64,000 nt of DNA, taken from contig JAADJD010000055.1 in assembly GCA_013150955.1 (NCBI GenBank), positions 96,661 to 160,660 on the forward strand. The letters are read 5' to 3'. The notes beneath the pieces are model-generated. The model made no database searches. It saw nothing but the letters and a program-made list of their open reading frames with translations, and was not told the DNA's origin. Made by a program: the position numbers and the translations under genes. The DNA comes from Calditrichota bacterium (GTDB lineage Bacteria > Calditrichota > Calditrichia > RBG-13-44-9 > J042). Of this stretch, positions 41,100-51,298 are shown one piece after another. Position 1 is the stretch's first letter; each line of letters opens with the position of its first letter.

Positions 41100-42038
41100 T
41101 CAGTCCAGCAACAATCCAGCCAGCAGGGGAATCATGATCTCATGGTGTCCCACAAAATAGTATCCCTTGCCACCACCCAGCGTGGGACGCTCTTTCACGT
41201 TCACGGTGGGACGATAGTGACGAATCATGTCGAACACGGCGGTGAAAAAATCGTAAGCGGGATATTTTAAATTGCGCACGACGGTCAGAGCCTTCAGGAA
41301 AACTTCCGGCAGAATCACCGCCGATCCCACATTCAGAACGATGCTCCCTTTCCGCAATCGGGTAAGTGAGTGGGAAAACACCTGAAAATCCAGCAACGAT
41401 TTTTCCCCGAATGCCGCCCCATCCAGGTTGGGGTGCTGGTGAATGATCTCGGTGCCCAGGGCTGGATGGATGGATACCGGTACCTCGTGCTGCACACAGG
41501 CCGCCAGCAAACTCAAATGAAGATTGGGCGCCTTCTCCTGAATCAGGCGCTCCCCGATGACCTCGCCGTATCCTTTATCGTTTCCCCTGTTCCGGGAGAG
41601 GGCTTCGTTAATAAAAGCGGCAGTTTCTCTGGCCATCCCAAAACTGCCATCCTGTAAAGCAGTGGCCACATCCTCGCTGGTAATGCCCCACATGGCAATT
41701 TCCACGTCGTGGATCACCCCGGCGCCATTCATGGCCAGATGCCGAATGTATCGGCGCCGGATGAGCTCGACGATCACCGGATTCAATCCCACCTTGATCA
41801 CGTGAGCCCCCATCATCCAGAGAATCATCTGATCATCGGCAATGGCCTGTCGGTAATGTTGCACAAATTCCTTGAAATCCTTTGCAACCAGAATATCGGG
41901 AAGCATGGAGAGGAAGGCCTCCAGGGAGGTACTGCGATTGGGCACCCGGCTAAAATCGGAGATGGCCACCTTGCTAAAACGTTCCCGTATGCTGTAGGTC
42001 TTAATCCCTTCAAACGTGAGTTTGGGATACCGACTCAT
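41100..42038 (-). CDS. Deoxyhypusine synthase-like protein
   Basis: WMMGAHVIKVGLNPVIVELIRRRYIRHLAMNGAGVIHDVEIAMWG; HPALGTEIIHQHPNLDG. Confidence 0.65.
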   Translation of the reverse strand: MSRYPKLTFEGIKTYSIRERFSKVAISDFSRVPNRSTSLEAFLSMLPDILVAKDFKEFVQHYRQAIADDQMILWMMGAHVIKVGLNPVIVELIRRRYIRHLAMNGAGVIHDVEIAMWGITSEDVATALQDGSFGMARETAAFINEALSRNRGNDKGYGEVIGERLIQEKAPNLHLSLLAACVQHEVPVSIHPALGTEIIHQHPNLDGAAFGEKSLLDFQVFSHSLTRLRKGSIVLNVGSAVILPEVFLKALTVVRNLKYPAYDFFTAVFDMIRHYRPTVNVKERPTLGGGKGYYFVGHHEIMIPLLAGLLLD

Positions 42039-42050
42039 GACGATCCCTTT

Positions 42051-43007
42051 TTATTTAATCTGGGCTTCTAACGGAAGGGGAACCCCTTCAATCTTAATCA
42101 ATTCTGTGGTGATGGAACCAATCAACACCTTGGATTTCATCAACACCGGTAATTTGCGCTCATCATCGGTTAACCACACCCACAACTTTCCTTTTTGTTT
42201 AAAAATGGCTTCGCCCTTCAGCCGGGGTTGTACTTTAATGCAATCGAAGGTTCCGGCTTTGACTTTGATCCGCTCCTTTTTTTGGATGATCACCTGCAAA
42301 TCGTATACCTTGCGATTGTCGTGATTGCTCATGACTACCGGTACCCCCACTTCCAGATCCTGGGTGCGGACGTAATAAAATGCGGCCAGCACATCCAGCA
42401 CATATTTGGGGATGGGCACCACAAATTCTTCCTGCTTTTTTATTCGTAACGGCTCATCGCTGTGGTAACGAATCATCCGCACATATGCCTTGCCAAACAG
42501 TTGATCGTAATTCACGAACAGATCGAACTTATAGCCGCCCTCGCGCAACTTTTTGGTAAACCGCCAGGAAAAAATCCCCCGTGCATCCACAATGCTCTCC
42601 ACCTCATCGCGCACCTTAAAAATCAGATCAAACGTTTTCGTCGACCGTGCCGTGGAGACGATCCGATACGACGGGAAACTGTCGTTTACCACAATCTTTT
42701 CCCGAACCTCCATCGTGGCGTACCCGGCTTTGATGAATCCGTAGCGCACCACAAAGGTCAACTTCTCCCCCACATCAAAGGCACGATTGGGCACCACGCG
42801 ATCCAGCCTCCGCGGGAGCGGTTCCGCATCCACCAGCGAGTCCGGCACCTGCTGCAGGGTATCCACTGCAACCTGCGGTTCAGCGGGCGTTTCTGACCTC
42901 ACCCATTTCTGACCCAGCAAAAACGTGGCCACCCAGAGCAGCCCCAGCCCCAAAACAGTTCTACCGGTCTTCCGCATCAGGATTCCTGCCTTTTCCATTC
43001 TCCTCAA
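42051..43007 (-). CDS. DUF3108-type periplasmic protein
   Basis: VGEKLTFVVRYGFIKAGYATMEV; AFYYVRTQDLEVGVPVVMSNHDNRKVYDLQV. Confidence 0.75.
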   Translation of the reverse strand: MRRMEKAGILMRKTGRTVLGLGLLWVATFLLGQKWVRSETPAEPQVAVDTLQQVPDSLVDAEPLPRRLDRVVPNRAFDVGEKLTFVVRYGFIKAGYATMEVREKIVVNDSFPSYRIVSTARSTKTFDLIFKVRDEVESIVDARGIFSWRFTKKLREGGYKFDLFVNYDQLFGKAYVRMIRYHSDEPLRIKKQEEFVVPIPKYVLDVLAAFYYVRTQDLEVGVPVVMSNHDNRKVYDLQVIIQKKERIKVKAGTFDCIKVQPRLKGEAIFKQKGKLWVWLTDDERKLPVLMKSKVLIGSITTELIKIEGVPLPLEAQIK

Positions 43008-43229
43008 ACGTCACCATAGGATGATCGATTGGTGCCGTCATCCACTTGAACGTATAAAATAAGTCCCCGCTGCGGTAAACACACCCGTTTTTTTTATTTC
43101 CGGGAAGACCCACTCCGGGGAATCGGAGAAACCGGGGCCACGGATAAGAACGTGAAATGGAGGAAAGGAGGTACCCTGTTGCCAGTGCCTGACAGGTTTT
43201 CATCCAGCAATGGTGTCGAATGATGGTTC

Positions 43230-44663
43230 TCAGGTGTCCAGAATCTGGCTCTTCAGCTGCAGCACCGTGCTTTTCAGGATGGGATTGCGACCAATCTCTT
43301 TCTGGATTTTCTTGTGACTATGGAGAATGGTGGTGTGGTTACGGTTCCCAAACTGATAACCAATGCGAATGAGGGATTCGCCGGTGACTTCCCGCGAAAG
43401 GTAAATGGCAATCTGTCGGGCCAGCTGAATTTCCCGCTTGCGGGAGGTGCCGATGAGCACGTCCACCGGAAGGTTGAAATAATCGGCCACCACCTGCTGA
43501 ATGTGTTCGATGTCGATGCGCTTCTTTCGCATCCCCAGTCCATTGAGTCCCTGCCACTGAGGATAAATCTGGGCCACAATAAATTTGGCCTGATCCAGAT
43601 CCAGCGGCTTGCCGATGAGAGAAATTTGCGCAATAATGCGAATCATGGCGGCGTTAAGGAGATGCATGTCCGTGGTTAGATTTTCCACCAGGAAATCGAT
43701 GATTTCAGGATCCAGCTCCAGGCCATTTTGTTCCAGATGAAAGTGGATCAGTTTCCGGCGGGATTCCACCGACGGGTAGATCAGATCCACGATTAATCCT
43801 TTCTGAAAAAAGGAGATCAGGCGCGGATTGAAATGCACCAGGTTGGCCGGCGGCACGTTGACGGTCAGCACGATCTGACGGCGCTTCTTTTCCAGCTCCA
43901 TCAGGATGTACAAAAGCCCCTCCTGCGATTTGGGCTTGTTGGATAAAAACTGAATATCATCCATTAAAAATACATCTGCAGAGGTGAGCTTTTTCTTAAA
44001 ATTATTGATATCAGCATGTTGGAGAGCGTATACATATTCATTCAAGAATTTTTCGGAATTGATGTACAGGATGCGTGAACGCGGCCGTCGCTCCTGCACA
44101 TGATTGCCAATGGCATGCAGCAGGTGGCTTTTTCCCGTACCGACCTCGCCATAAATTACCAGGGGATTGAATTTGACTTTGGTGGTGTGGTTGGCAACGT
44201 ATTCAGCGGATTTTAAGGCCAGCTCGTTATCGTTACTGACAAAAAAATTGCTTAAACGACAATTGGCATCCAGTTCACAATCTTCGCTGGAATACCCTTC
44301 TGCCGGTGCCAGCAGGCGTTCCTCCGGTTCTTCTTCCACTTCCTCCAGCGGCTCCTTATCCTGGCGGGACGGGGCAATCAGGAACTCGATGCGCGCACGC
44401 AATCCAAACACCTGCCGGACTTTGGACTCCAGCAACTGGCCGTAATGGGTGTCGATCCATTCAAAGAAAAACCGCGAGGGAACCCGCAGGATGAGCGTTT
44501 CGTCCACGTAGGATACGGGGATGATCGGCAGAAACCAGGTTTGCAGCGTTTGCAGGGAGACTTCGTTTTTGATGGCTTCCAGGCATTGTTTCCATCGGCT
44601 TTGAACAGAGGCATCAGAAGGCTTAAACGAGTCAGAGATCGCATTAGCATTGTGTATACTCAT
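43230..44663 (-). CDS. dnaA: DnaA-family protein, divergent
   Basis: Domain I, Walker A GEVGTGKSHLL, Walker B VFLMDDIQFL, domain IV ARQIAIYLSREVTGESLIRIGYQFGNRNHTTILHSHKKIQ. Confidence 0.88.
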   Translation of the reverse strand: MSIHNANAISDSFKPSDASVQSRWKQCLEAIKNEVSLQTLQTWFLPIIPVSYVDETLILRVPSRFFFEWIDTHYGQLLESKVRQVFGLRARIEFLIAPSRQDKEPLEEVEEEPEERLLAPAEGYSSEDCELDANCRLSNFFVSNDNELALKSAEYVANHTTKVKFNPLVIYGEVGTGKSHLLHAIGNHVQERRPRSRILYINSEKFLNEYVYALQHADINNFKKKLTSADVFLMDDIQFLSNKPKSQEGLLYILMELEKKRRQIVLTVNVPPANLVHFNPRLISFFQKGLIVDLIYPSVESRRKLIHFHLEQNGLELDPEIIDFLVENLTTDMHLLNAAMIRIIAQISLIGKPLDLDQAKFIVAQIYPQWQGLNGLGMRKKRIDIEHIQQVVADYFNLPVDVLIGTSRKREIQLARQIAIYLSREVTGESLIRIGYQFGNRNHTTILHSHKKIQKEIGRNPILKSTVLQLKSQILDT

Positions 44664-44793
44664 AATACGTACGCCACCCAATAATTTTCTATACCATCGT
44701 CCTGTGTTATTTTCCTGGGTTAAATAAAATATTCAGTAAACAATCAGAGTCATCGCCTCGAGCTGACCAATTATATAAAAGTCCCCCCAAAAA

Positions 44794-44924
44794 AATCAAA
44801 CGAGTTGAGAAAAAATTTTTAAAAAAATTAGTTTCACGTTAAACAAATTTTCCAGACCAATATTTTACTGAGACTTAAGCGGGATGAAAAAATTTTTCCC
44901 ACATTTTTTTCAATTCGTTTGATT
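44794..44924. repeat. Inverted repeat flanking an A/T-rich segment between dnaA and rpmB
   Basis: AATCAAACGAGTTGA (44794-44808) vs TCAATTCGTTTGATT (44910-44924), 14/15 complementary. Confidence 0.75.
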
Positions 44925-44990
44925 TTAAGAGATGATTTTTTTAAACTTGTTAGCTTTAATGCATGGAATGAATCAGAAAAGGAGTGGGCT

Positions 44991-45185
44991 ATGGCAAAGG
45001 TGTGTGAAATCTGCGGAAAGAAGCCGATGTTCGGGAATAACGTCAGTCACGCCAACAATCGAACCCGACGACGGTTTAATCCCAACCTCCAGAAGGTTCG
45101 GGCCATTGTTAACGGCAAGACCCGCCGCATTACGGTGTGCACCCGATGCATCCAGGCCGGAAAGGTCGTTAAAGCGGTGCGCTAA
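44991..45185 (+). CDS. rpmB: 50S ribosomal protein L28
   Basis: [64 protein letters not shown]. Confidence 0.96.
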   Translation: MAKVCEICGKKPMFGNNVSHANNRTRRRFNPNLQKVRAIVNGKTRRITVCTRCIQAGKVVKAVR

Positions 45186-45210
45186 TTCCAAATTGACTGC
45201 GTCGATTTGC

Positions 45211-45245
45211 TCCCCAATGGCTCCCTGGCATTGGGGATTTTTTAT
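45211..45245 (+). terminator. Rho-independent terminator after rpmB
   Basis: TCCCCAATGgctccctggCATTGGGGATTTTTTATTT. Confidence 0.9.
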
Positions 45246-45340
45246 TTCCCTTACAAGCACCTTTTTTATCCATTTCGTAACACCGCTTCTCTCGAAAAAT
45301 TCCCCCATAGAAAAAACAGGGCCGCACCAAAGAGCGCATT

Positions 45341-45438
45341 ATCCCAGATAATGCATTAAACCCAGATTATGCAGTAGCCTACGAATGACACGAATGAACA
45401 CCAATAAAAAGAATAAACCCAGATTATGCATTTGGGTT
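45341..45438 (+). repeat. Dispersed foldback repeat, partial copy E
   Basis: CCCAGATTATGCAGTAGCCTACGAATGACACGAATGAACACCAATAAAAAG; three AGATTATGCA-type ends. Confidence 0.65.
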
Positions 45439-46714
45439 AATTAAACTCTTCGTTGTAAAACGAGGGGTGCAGGTAATAATCCCCAAACCCGGTTCGATCG
45501 ATAAATAAGAAGACCTTCCGCAGCTGATAGTAGCGCCAGATTTCGTAAGGATAACTATCGATTTCAAACGGATGGCGCTCAATGTCATCGGGCTCTCCAA
45601 ACTTGATGAAGATCCGCCCCCGATCGGTCAACCAGCCGGCCTGGGTCATGGTCGAAAAATTTTGATTGGCAAAATTCACCCGACGGTAGTATTCATCCAT
45701 TAACTCGTTTTTTTCCGTTTCCGGATTGGGATCCATTTCCTCCCAGAACCGTTCGAAAAAGGCTTTCTTTTCCCGGTACGACTTCTTCAGCACCCGACGA
45801 ATGGAATCCTCTTCAAAAATGTACACCAGCTGCTCAATGGCCATGTCCAGATCTTTGGGGGATTGCGGGGTAATCGTCCAGAAAAAGGAGAAGATCTGAT
45901 TCAGCTGGAACTTCTTGCCGTCCTTGATGGCCTCCAGATAAAGCGAATATTTGTTGCGATCAAACTGATAGCGGTTCAAGCGGATGAAATGTTCCTGAAA
46001 GGCCGGCTCCCCAAACACCAGGTACTGATTGCGCAAATCCAGTCGTCCCTCCTCATCGTATACCCGATAATCGATTCGCAGGGTGTCCCCGGGATTCCCC
46101 AGATACGTATTAAAATATATGTAGATATTTTCATCATCGCCGGAGTAGTTGCGGGTTAGATTGGGTTCGTAGGCAACAATGCGCCCGCTGCTGTCGCGCT
46201 CCACCCGACTGAGAAACAGAATATTGCTGATCATGAAGTTGTAGTGCTGGTAATCGGGCATCTTGAAATGGATTTTTCGATTCACCTGTTTGTTGGTATT
46301 TTTATCCAGCACCGTAATCACCGCCTCATACTCCCCGCTCTGGATGGGCACATCGATGGTAAAAGTGTTCATGGTGGTACGGGAGTTGGTTTCCTCGAAA
46401 TGTTTCACCCACAGGCGCTTTTGAATGGAACGATTAAAGAACACCTCCTTACTGGCATCCATGATATAAATCTCCAGCTGAATTTCGGCAGAGTAACCGG
46501 TATCCGCCTGCACAAAGGTAATGTCGTCATTAACCATCTGGATAAACACCCGCACCAGGGTTTGTTGACCATCGGGGGTGAAGGTGGGGAAAATTTCGGC
46601 GCTGAAATAGGGCAACCCGATTCCACTGAGTTGCGGCGTGGCCATATACTGAGCCCTGGCCGTGGAAAGCCCGAATCCCAACACGGCCAACAAAATGGCC
46701 CAACGGAGTTTCAT
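45437..46714 (-). CDS. GWxTD domain-containing protein
   Basis: TMTQAGWLTDRGRIFIKFGEPDDIERHPFEIDSYPYEIWRYYQL; signal peptide. Confidence 0.9.
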   Translation of the reverse strand: MKLRWAILLAVLGFGLSTARAQYMATPQLSGIGLPYFSAEIFPTFTPDGQQTLVRVFIQMVNDDITFVQADTGYSAEIQLEIYIMDASKEVFFNRSIQKRLWVKHFEETNSRTTMNTFTIDVPIQSGEYEAVITVLDKNTNKQVNRKIHFKMPDYQHYNFMISNILFLSRVERDSSGRIVAYEPNLTRNYSGDDENIYIYFNTYLGNPGDTLRIDYRVYDEEGRLDLRNQYLVFGEPAFQEHFIRLNRYQFDRNKYSLYLEAIKDGKKFQLNQIFSFFWTITPQSPKDLDMAIEQLVYIFEEDSIRRVLKKSYREKKAFFERFWEEMDPNPETEKNELMDEYYRRVNFANQNFSTMTQAGWLTDRGRIFIKFGEPDDIERHPFEIDSYPYEIWRYYQLRKVFLFIDRTGFGDYYLHPSFYNEEFN

Positions 46715-48051
46715 GATGAATTTAACCTCTCTACATGTCCATACAATTCATACTCGGAGGCATCCACAATGGTAACCTGACGAATTTGTCCACCTGCCAG
46801 GTCACCCGGAATGTCCTCCAGGATGACTTCGTTGTCAATTTCCGGGGAATCGCCACGGGTTCGCCCAAATGCCAGGCGGTTTTCGGGATCCACCTCGTCA
46901 ATCATGACCGCAACCGTTTGACCAATCCACTCTCTGTTTTTTCTAAATGAAATCTCCCGTTGAAGTTCCATGATTTCCTGGTAGCGCGCTTCTTTCAGCG
47001 CCTCCGGAAGGTCTTCCATGGCATAAGCGGCGGTATTTTCTTCGTGGGAATAGGTGAACACGCCCAGTCGGTCAAATTCCATTTCCTGCACAAAGGCTTT
47101 CAGCGCCTGAAAATCGGCGTCGGTTTCTCCGGGATGCCCGACAATCAGCGTCGTCCGCAGGGTGACGTCCGGAATCCGCTGACGCGCCAGCTCGAAAATT
47201 TCCCGGATACGCCGCGAGGAGCCACCGCGCTTCATAATTGCCAGCATCCTGTCCGTAATGTGCTGAATGGGCATATCCAGGTACGGCACCACCCGCGAGC
47301 TACGGGCCATAAAGGCAATCAGTTCATCCGGTACCGTGGTGGGATACAGGTAGTGAAGCCGGATCCACACAAGCCCTTCGATTTGCTCCAGCTCCTCCAG
47401 CAAATCCACAATGCGCGGTTTTTGATAAAGATCCACCCCGTAAAAGGTTGTATCCTGCGCCACCAGAATCAATTCCTTCACCCCGCGTTCAGCCAGCATC
47501 CGGGCCTCGGCAACAACCTGGGAAATCGGCCGACTGCGATGGCGTCCACGCATCAACGGAATGGCGCAAAAGGCACAGGTGTGGTTGCATCCTTCGGAAA
47601 TCTTCAGATACGCATAATGGGAACGGGTGGTTAAATAGCGCTGTTCAAACAGGTATTCCGGCGGAGTGTCATCCGGGAAGTTTAAAAATTTCAGAATATT
47701 CTGATAATCTTCGGTACCAAAAAAGGCATCCACGGCCGGCAATTCCCGTCGCAGTTCACGGGCATAACGCTGCGATAAACAGCCACAAACCACAATCTTT
47801 TTGGATGGATCCTGCTTCTTCAATTGTTCCGCTTCCAGAATCGCGTCCACAGATTCCTGTTTGGCCAGATGAATAAACCCACAGGTATTGATGATGACCA
47901 CGTCGGCCTCTTCGGGAGAGTCCACCAGCTCGGCTTTTCGGGCTTTCAATTGCCCCATCAAAATTTCAGAATCGTACACGTTCTTTGCACAGCCCAGCGT
48001 GGTGATATGGATACGAGGGGGTTTTCCGTTATGTTTATTGGATCCAGCCAT
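46711..48051 (-). CDS. rimO: Ribosomal protein S12 methylthiotransferase RimO
   Basis: ITTLGCAKNVYDSEILMGQL; ISEGCNHTCAFCAIPLMRGRHRSRP; TRAM domain. Confidence 0.93.
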   Translation of the reverse strand: MAGSNKHNGKPPRIHITTLGCAKNVYDSEILMGQLKARKAELVDSPEEADVVIINTCGFIHLAKQESVDAILEAEQLKKQDPSKKIVVCGCLSQRYARELRRELPAVDAFFGTEDYQNILKFLNFPDDTPPEYLFEQRYLTTRSHYAYLKISEGCNHTCAFCAIPLMRGRHRSRPISQVVAEARMLAERGVKELILVAQDTTFYGVDLYQKPRIVDLLEELEQIEGLVWIRLHYLYPTTVPDELIAFMARSSRVVPYLDMPIQHITDRMLAIMKRGGSSRRIREIFELARQRIPDVTLRTTLIVGHPGETDADFQALKAFVQEMEFDRLGVFTYSHEENTAAYAMEDLPEALKEARYQEIMELQREISFRKNREWIGQTVAVMIDEVDPENRLAFGRTRGDSPEIDNEVILEDIPGDLAGGQIRQVTIVDASEYELYGHVERLNSS

Positions 48052-48058
48052 GCGCATC

Positions 48059-48997
48059 CTAAGAATTTTCAGTAATCGATTCCGTCTCGAATAACCCATC
48101 CACAAACGTCTGGGGATCGAAGACTTCCAGGTCTTCCATCTGTTCCCCCAATCCCACATAGTGAATAGGTATGCCCAGCTGATGAGCAATGCCGATCACG
48201 CTTCCTCCTTTGGCGGTACCATCCAGCTTGGTTAAAATAATGCCCGTCACGCCAACGGCGTCCACGAAGTTGCGTGCCTGATTGAGGGCATTCTGCCCCA
48301 CCGTGCCATCCAGCACCAGTAATACCTGATGCGGCGCCTCTGGCAGCACTTTCTGGATCACCCGTTTTATTTTCTTCAATTCTTCCATTAGATTCACCTT
48401 GGTGTGCAGGCGGCCGGCGGTATCCAGGATGGCCACATCGGCGTTGCGGGCAATGGCAGCCTGCACCGTGTCGTAAGCCACCGCGCCGGGATCCGCCCCG
48501 CTCTGATGCTTCACAATATCCGCTCCCAGCCGCCGCGCCCAGACCTCCAGCTGCTCGATGGCAGCGGCCCGGAACGTATCAGCCGCACCCAGAACCACCC
48601 GCTTACCCCGCTGCTGAAAACGATGGGCCAGCTTGGCAATCGATGTCGTCTTGCCCGTTCCGTTCACCCCCACCACCAGAATAACAAACGGTTTTGCCGG
48701 CAGCGTCTCTTCCGGCACATTCACAGGCGGGAAAATGCGAATAATCTCTTCCTTTAAAATACGGAACAGCTCTCGTGGATCCTCGTATCGTTCCTTTTTC
48801 ACCCGTTGTTGCACGCGTTCCAGAATGGCCAGGGTGGTTTCCACCCCGACATCGCCCGAAATTAAGATTTCCTCAATCTCTTCCAGCAATTCGTCATCAA
48901 TGCGGGAACGGGCAACAATCACCCGCGAGATTCGATCGAACACCTGGCTTTTGGTGCGCGCCAGCCCCTTGCGCAGCTTATCCAGAAATGCCGCCAT
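48059..48997 (-). CDS. ftsY: Signal recognition particle receptor FtsY
   Basis: VVGVNGTGKTTSIAKLAHRF; ILDTAGRLHTKVNLMEELKKI; GIILTKLDGTAKGG. Confidence 0.95.
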   Translation of the reverse strand: MAAFLDKLRKGLARTKSQVFDRISRVIVARSRIDDELLEEIEEILISGDVGVETTLAILERVQQRVKKERYEDPRELFRILKEEIIRIFPPVNVPEETLPAKPFVILVVGVNGTGKTTSIAKLAHRFQQRGKRVVLGAADTFRAAAIEQLEVWARRLGADIVKHQSGADPGAVAYDTVQAAIARNADVAILDTAGRLHTKVNLMEELKKIKRVIQKVLPEAPHQVLLVLDGTVGQNALNQARNFVDAVGVTGIILTKLDGTAKGGSVIGIAHQLGIPIHYVGLGEQMEDLEVFDPQTFVDGLFETESITENS

Positions 48998-49072
48998 GGA
49001 TTATGCTTCCTTTCCTGTTGAACATTCGCTTTCATTTCATTTCAATTTGAAAATATAACCAAAAAGCGTGCA

Positions 49073-50263
49073 CTAATCCACCCCTGTGGAAGATCGTCGA
49101 AAAACCAGGTGCCCCACCAGAACGCTAATCATGACCACAAAAATGCCGGGAATGAATACCTCGGCCGGGAGAATCCGCTGCCGATAGGCCAGCCAGAAGA
49201 TGATCAAGGTGAGCTCACCCCGGGGGAAGGTTCCCAGCACCAGAAACAGCAGCGGCTGTTTTCGGTAACGAACGTAAAGGCCAAAAGCAATGGCCAGCAG
49301 GATCAGGGCGGCCATCAAAAAATTAAAATTCTTCCAGATGAGATAGGTATGCTGGAACGCCATGACCATGGCGCGACCCATGTCGGTAAAGGGGATCAGA
49401 AAAAAGAACGCTCCCACCTGCAACAATCGCTGCCGCTGAAACTTTTCCACCGACGGGATCATGCTTTTTAGAAACAGCCCGGCCCAGAACCCGATGAAAA
49501 CCAATGATAAGCCGGTATTGTAAGCCAGATTCAGGGAAATGAAAAAAATCCCCATGGCCAGAAACAGGATGCTATTGGTGGCTGGTGGCGATCGCCGCGC
49601 CAGATAAAAAGAAAACCGCTGACGCATGAGGATGGGCAGAGAGAAAAGCAAAAATAAAAGGAAGTACATCAAATCCAGCACCGTAAAATCCCGATGCAAA
49701 TTTTGTTTGATGGTATCAATGGCCGCGATGGCAATGATGGCCAGTAAATCCAGCGAAAGGGCCATCTGCAGCAGATTGGTGGTTTGCTTTTTCACCAATC
49801 CCGTTTCCGACAGGTAGCTTTGCGCCACCGCCCCGATGTTGATACTTAAAAACGCGGTGGTTAAAAACAGGGTCGCCCACCAGTCTTGACCGGTCACAAA
49901 GAAAAAAGAAATTATCCCCACGGAAAGGATCGTCAAACTGGCCAGCACGGTGCTGAACACCAGATTCTCACCATCCACCCAGCGGAAAAACTGGGGATCA
50001 AAGTTTAACCCGATGAGAATCAAAAACACCAGCACCCCGATGTGGTTGGCAAATAACAGGAAGACGTTATTGTCATTAAACACCCGGTTCAGGATCTGGG
50101 GATAGTCCGACAAAAGCAACAGAAACGCCCCGAACAGGGCGCCGGTCATCAGGTAGGCCAGAAAATCCGGCAATCGGAGCCGCCGGATGACCACCAGCGT
50201 TAAAGCGCTAATGATGTAGGCAAACGCCAGGTAGATAAAAAACTGCCCAACCAGTTCTTTCAT
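49073..50263 (-). CDS. Cation/proton antiporter-like membrane protein (CPA2-like)
   Basis: Multiple TM segments; LIGLNFDPQFFRWV and LFLTTAFLSINIGAVAQSYLSE. Confidence 0.65.
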   Translation of the reverse strand: MKELVGQFFIYLAFAYIISALTLVVIRRLRLPDFLAYLMTGALFGAFLLLLSDYPQILNRVFNDNNVFLLFANHIGVLVFLILIGLNFDPQFFRWVDGENLVFSTVLASLTILSVGIISFFFVTGQDWWATLFLTTAFLSINIGAVAQSYLSETGLVKKQTTNLLQMALSLDLLAIIAIAAIDTIKQNLHRDFTVLDLMYFLLFLLFSLPILMRQRFSFYLARRSPPATNSILFLAMGIFFISLNLAYNTGLSLVFIGFWAGLFLKSMIPSVEKFQRQRLLQVGAFFFLIPFTDMGRAMVMAFQHTYLIWKNFNFLMAALILLAIAFGLYVRYRKQPLLFLVLGTFPRGELTLIIFWLAYRQRILPAEVFIPGIFVVMISVLVGHLVFRRSSTGVD

Positions 50264-50272
50264 GGTGCCCTT

Positions 50273-51286
50273 TCATCGCCCTTTGAAATTTGGATAGTCG
50301 AAATTGAACCGCCGTTGATAATAAAATCGGGTGAAATAAAATCCGGCTAACGCAATTCCAAAAAAGAGGGGAAATTTCATGGAAATCCACAACACGAAAA
50401 AGAAGATGCCCATCTTCAGCGTGATGATTGCCCGTTCGGTAGTGGGTTGACGCAACATCCAGATCATGAACGGCAGGGTTCCCAGAGATATCAACAGGAT
50501 GAGATCGTCCTTCATTACCCCACCACCAACCAGTGCCGCCGCCATCAGCAATCCACTCCACCGAATGGTGGTGCGAAACCCATATTTCACTGGAAAGGTG
50601 ATCTTCCGGGCAGCGGCATCGCCATCGCGATCGGGAAGGGTAGTTAACAGGTACAAACCGGTGTTAAATGCCAGGTAATTCAACGAATTCAGCAAAAACG
50701 ATTTTCCCAGCGGTTGCGCCAGGCTCCAGCCCAGCGCAAAGGCCAGCCACCCCATGGCCATGTTGGCCCAGAGTCCCCAGAGGGGGCGGTTCTTTAATTC
50801 AAACGGGGCATAATTATACAAATATCCGGTAACCAGAATAAACGCCAGCAAAAGCAACGCAAACGTCCGGTTGATGGTGAGCGCCATTCCCATCGCCAGC
50901 AGACAGGTTAGAACCGCCTGAATGTAGCCATGGGAAAGGGGCACATGCCCATCGCCCAGCAGGAATAGTTTGCGATTCTGCCGATCGGAATCCACATCCC
51001 GCAGCTGATTGAAAATAAAACTGCCGCCCATGGCCAGGGCAAACGTCAGCATGGCCAGCCAGACCGGATAACCCAGCGAATGAAACGTGAGCTGAAAAGA
51101 CATTCCCGGAAGAAAGTACGGTGAGGGAAAAGAAGCCAGCAAGAAACCGGCCAGCAGGGTGGCCCACCCCGGAAAAAACAGCATGGGGCGCATCAGAAAA
51201 ACATAGTCCAGATACCGTAACCAGCGGCTGGACGGACTGGTCATCACCGCAGCTGTGGCCTGTTTGTCTGAAAACGTTTTCTTCAC
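50273..51286 (-). CDS. UbiA-family prenyltransferase-like membrane protein
   Basis: GGSFIFNQLRDVDSDRQNRKLFLLGDGHVP (NxxxDxxxD). Confidence 0.75.
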   Translation of the reverse strand: MKKTFSDKQATAAVMTSPSSRWLRYLDYVFLMRPMLFFPGWATLLAGFLLASFPSPYFLPGMSFQLTFHSLGYPVWLAMLTFALAMGGSFIFNQLRDVDSDRQNRKLFLLGDGHVPLSHGYIQAVLTCLLAMGMALTINRTFALLLLAFILVTGYLYNYAPFELKNRPLWGLWANMAMGWLAFALGWSLAQPLGKSFLLNSLNYLAFNTGLYLLTTLPDRDGDAAARKITFPVKYGFRTTIRWSGLLMAAALVGGGVMKDDLILLISLGTLPFMIWMLRQPTTERAIITLKMGIFFFVLWISMKFPLFFGIALAGFYFTRFYYQRRFNFDYPNFKGR

Positions 51287-51298
51287 CCGTTCCCCATG

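Noticed and set aside
42961-43203. 80-aa minus-strand ORF overlapping the DUF3108 start
   Set aside because: No recognisable domain and overlaps the upstream region of a better-supported gene.
44664-44990. Calling this region oriC
   Set aside because: Only weak DnaA-box matches, no dnaN/gyrB cluster, and most genes on both sides are on the minus strand; left as an inverted-repeat observation.
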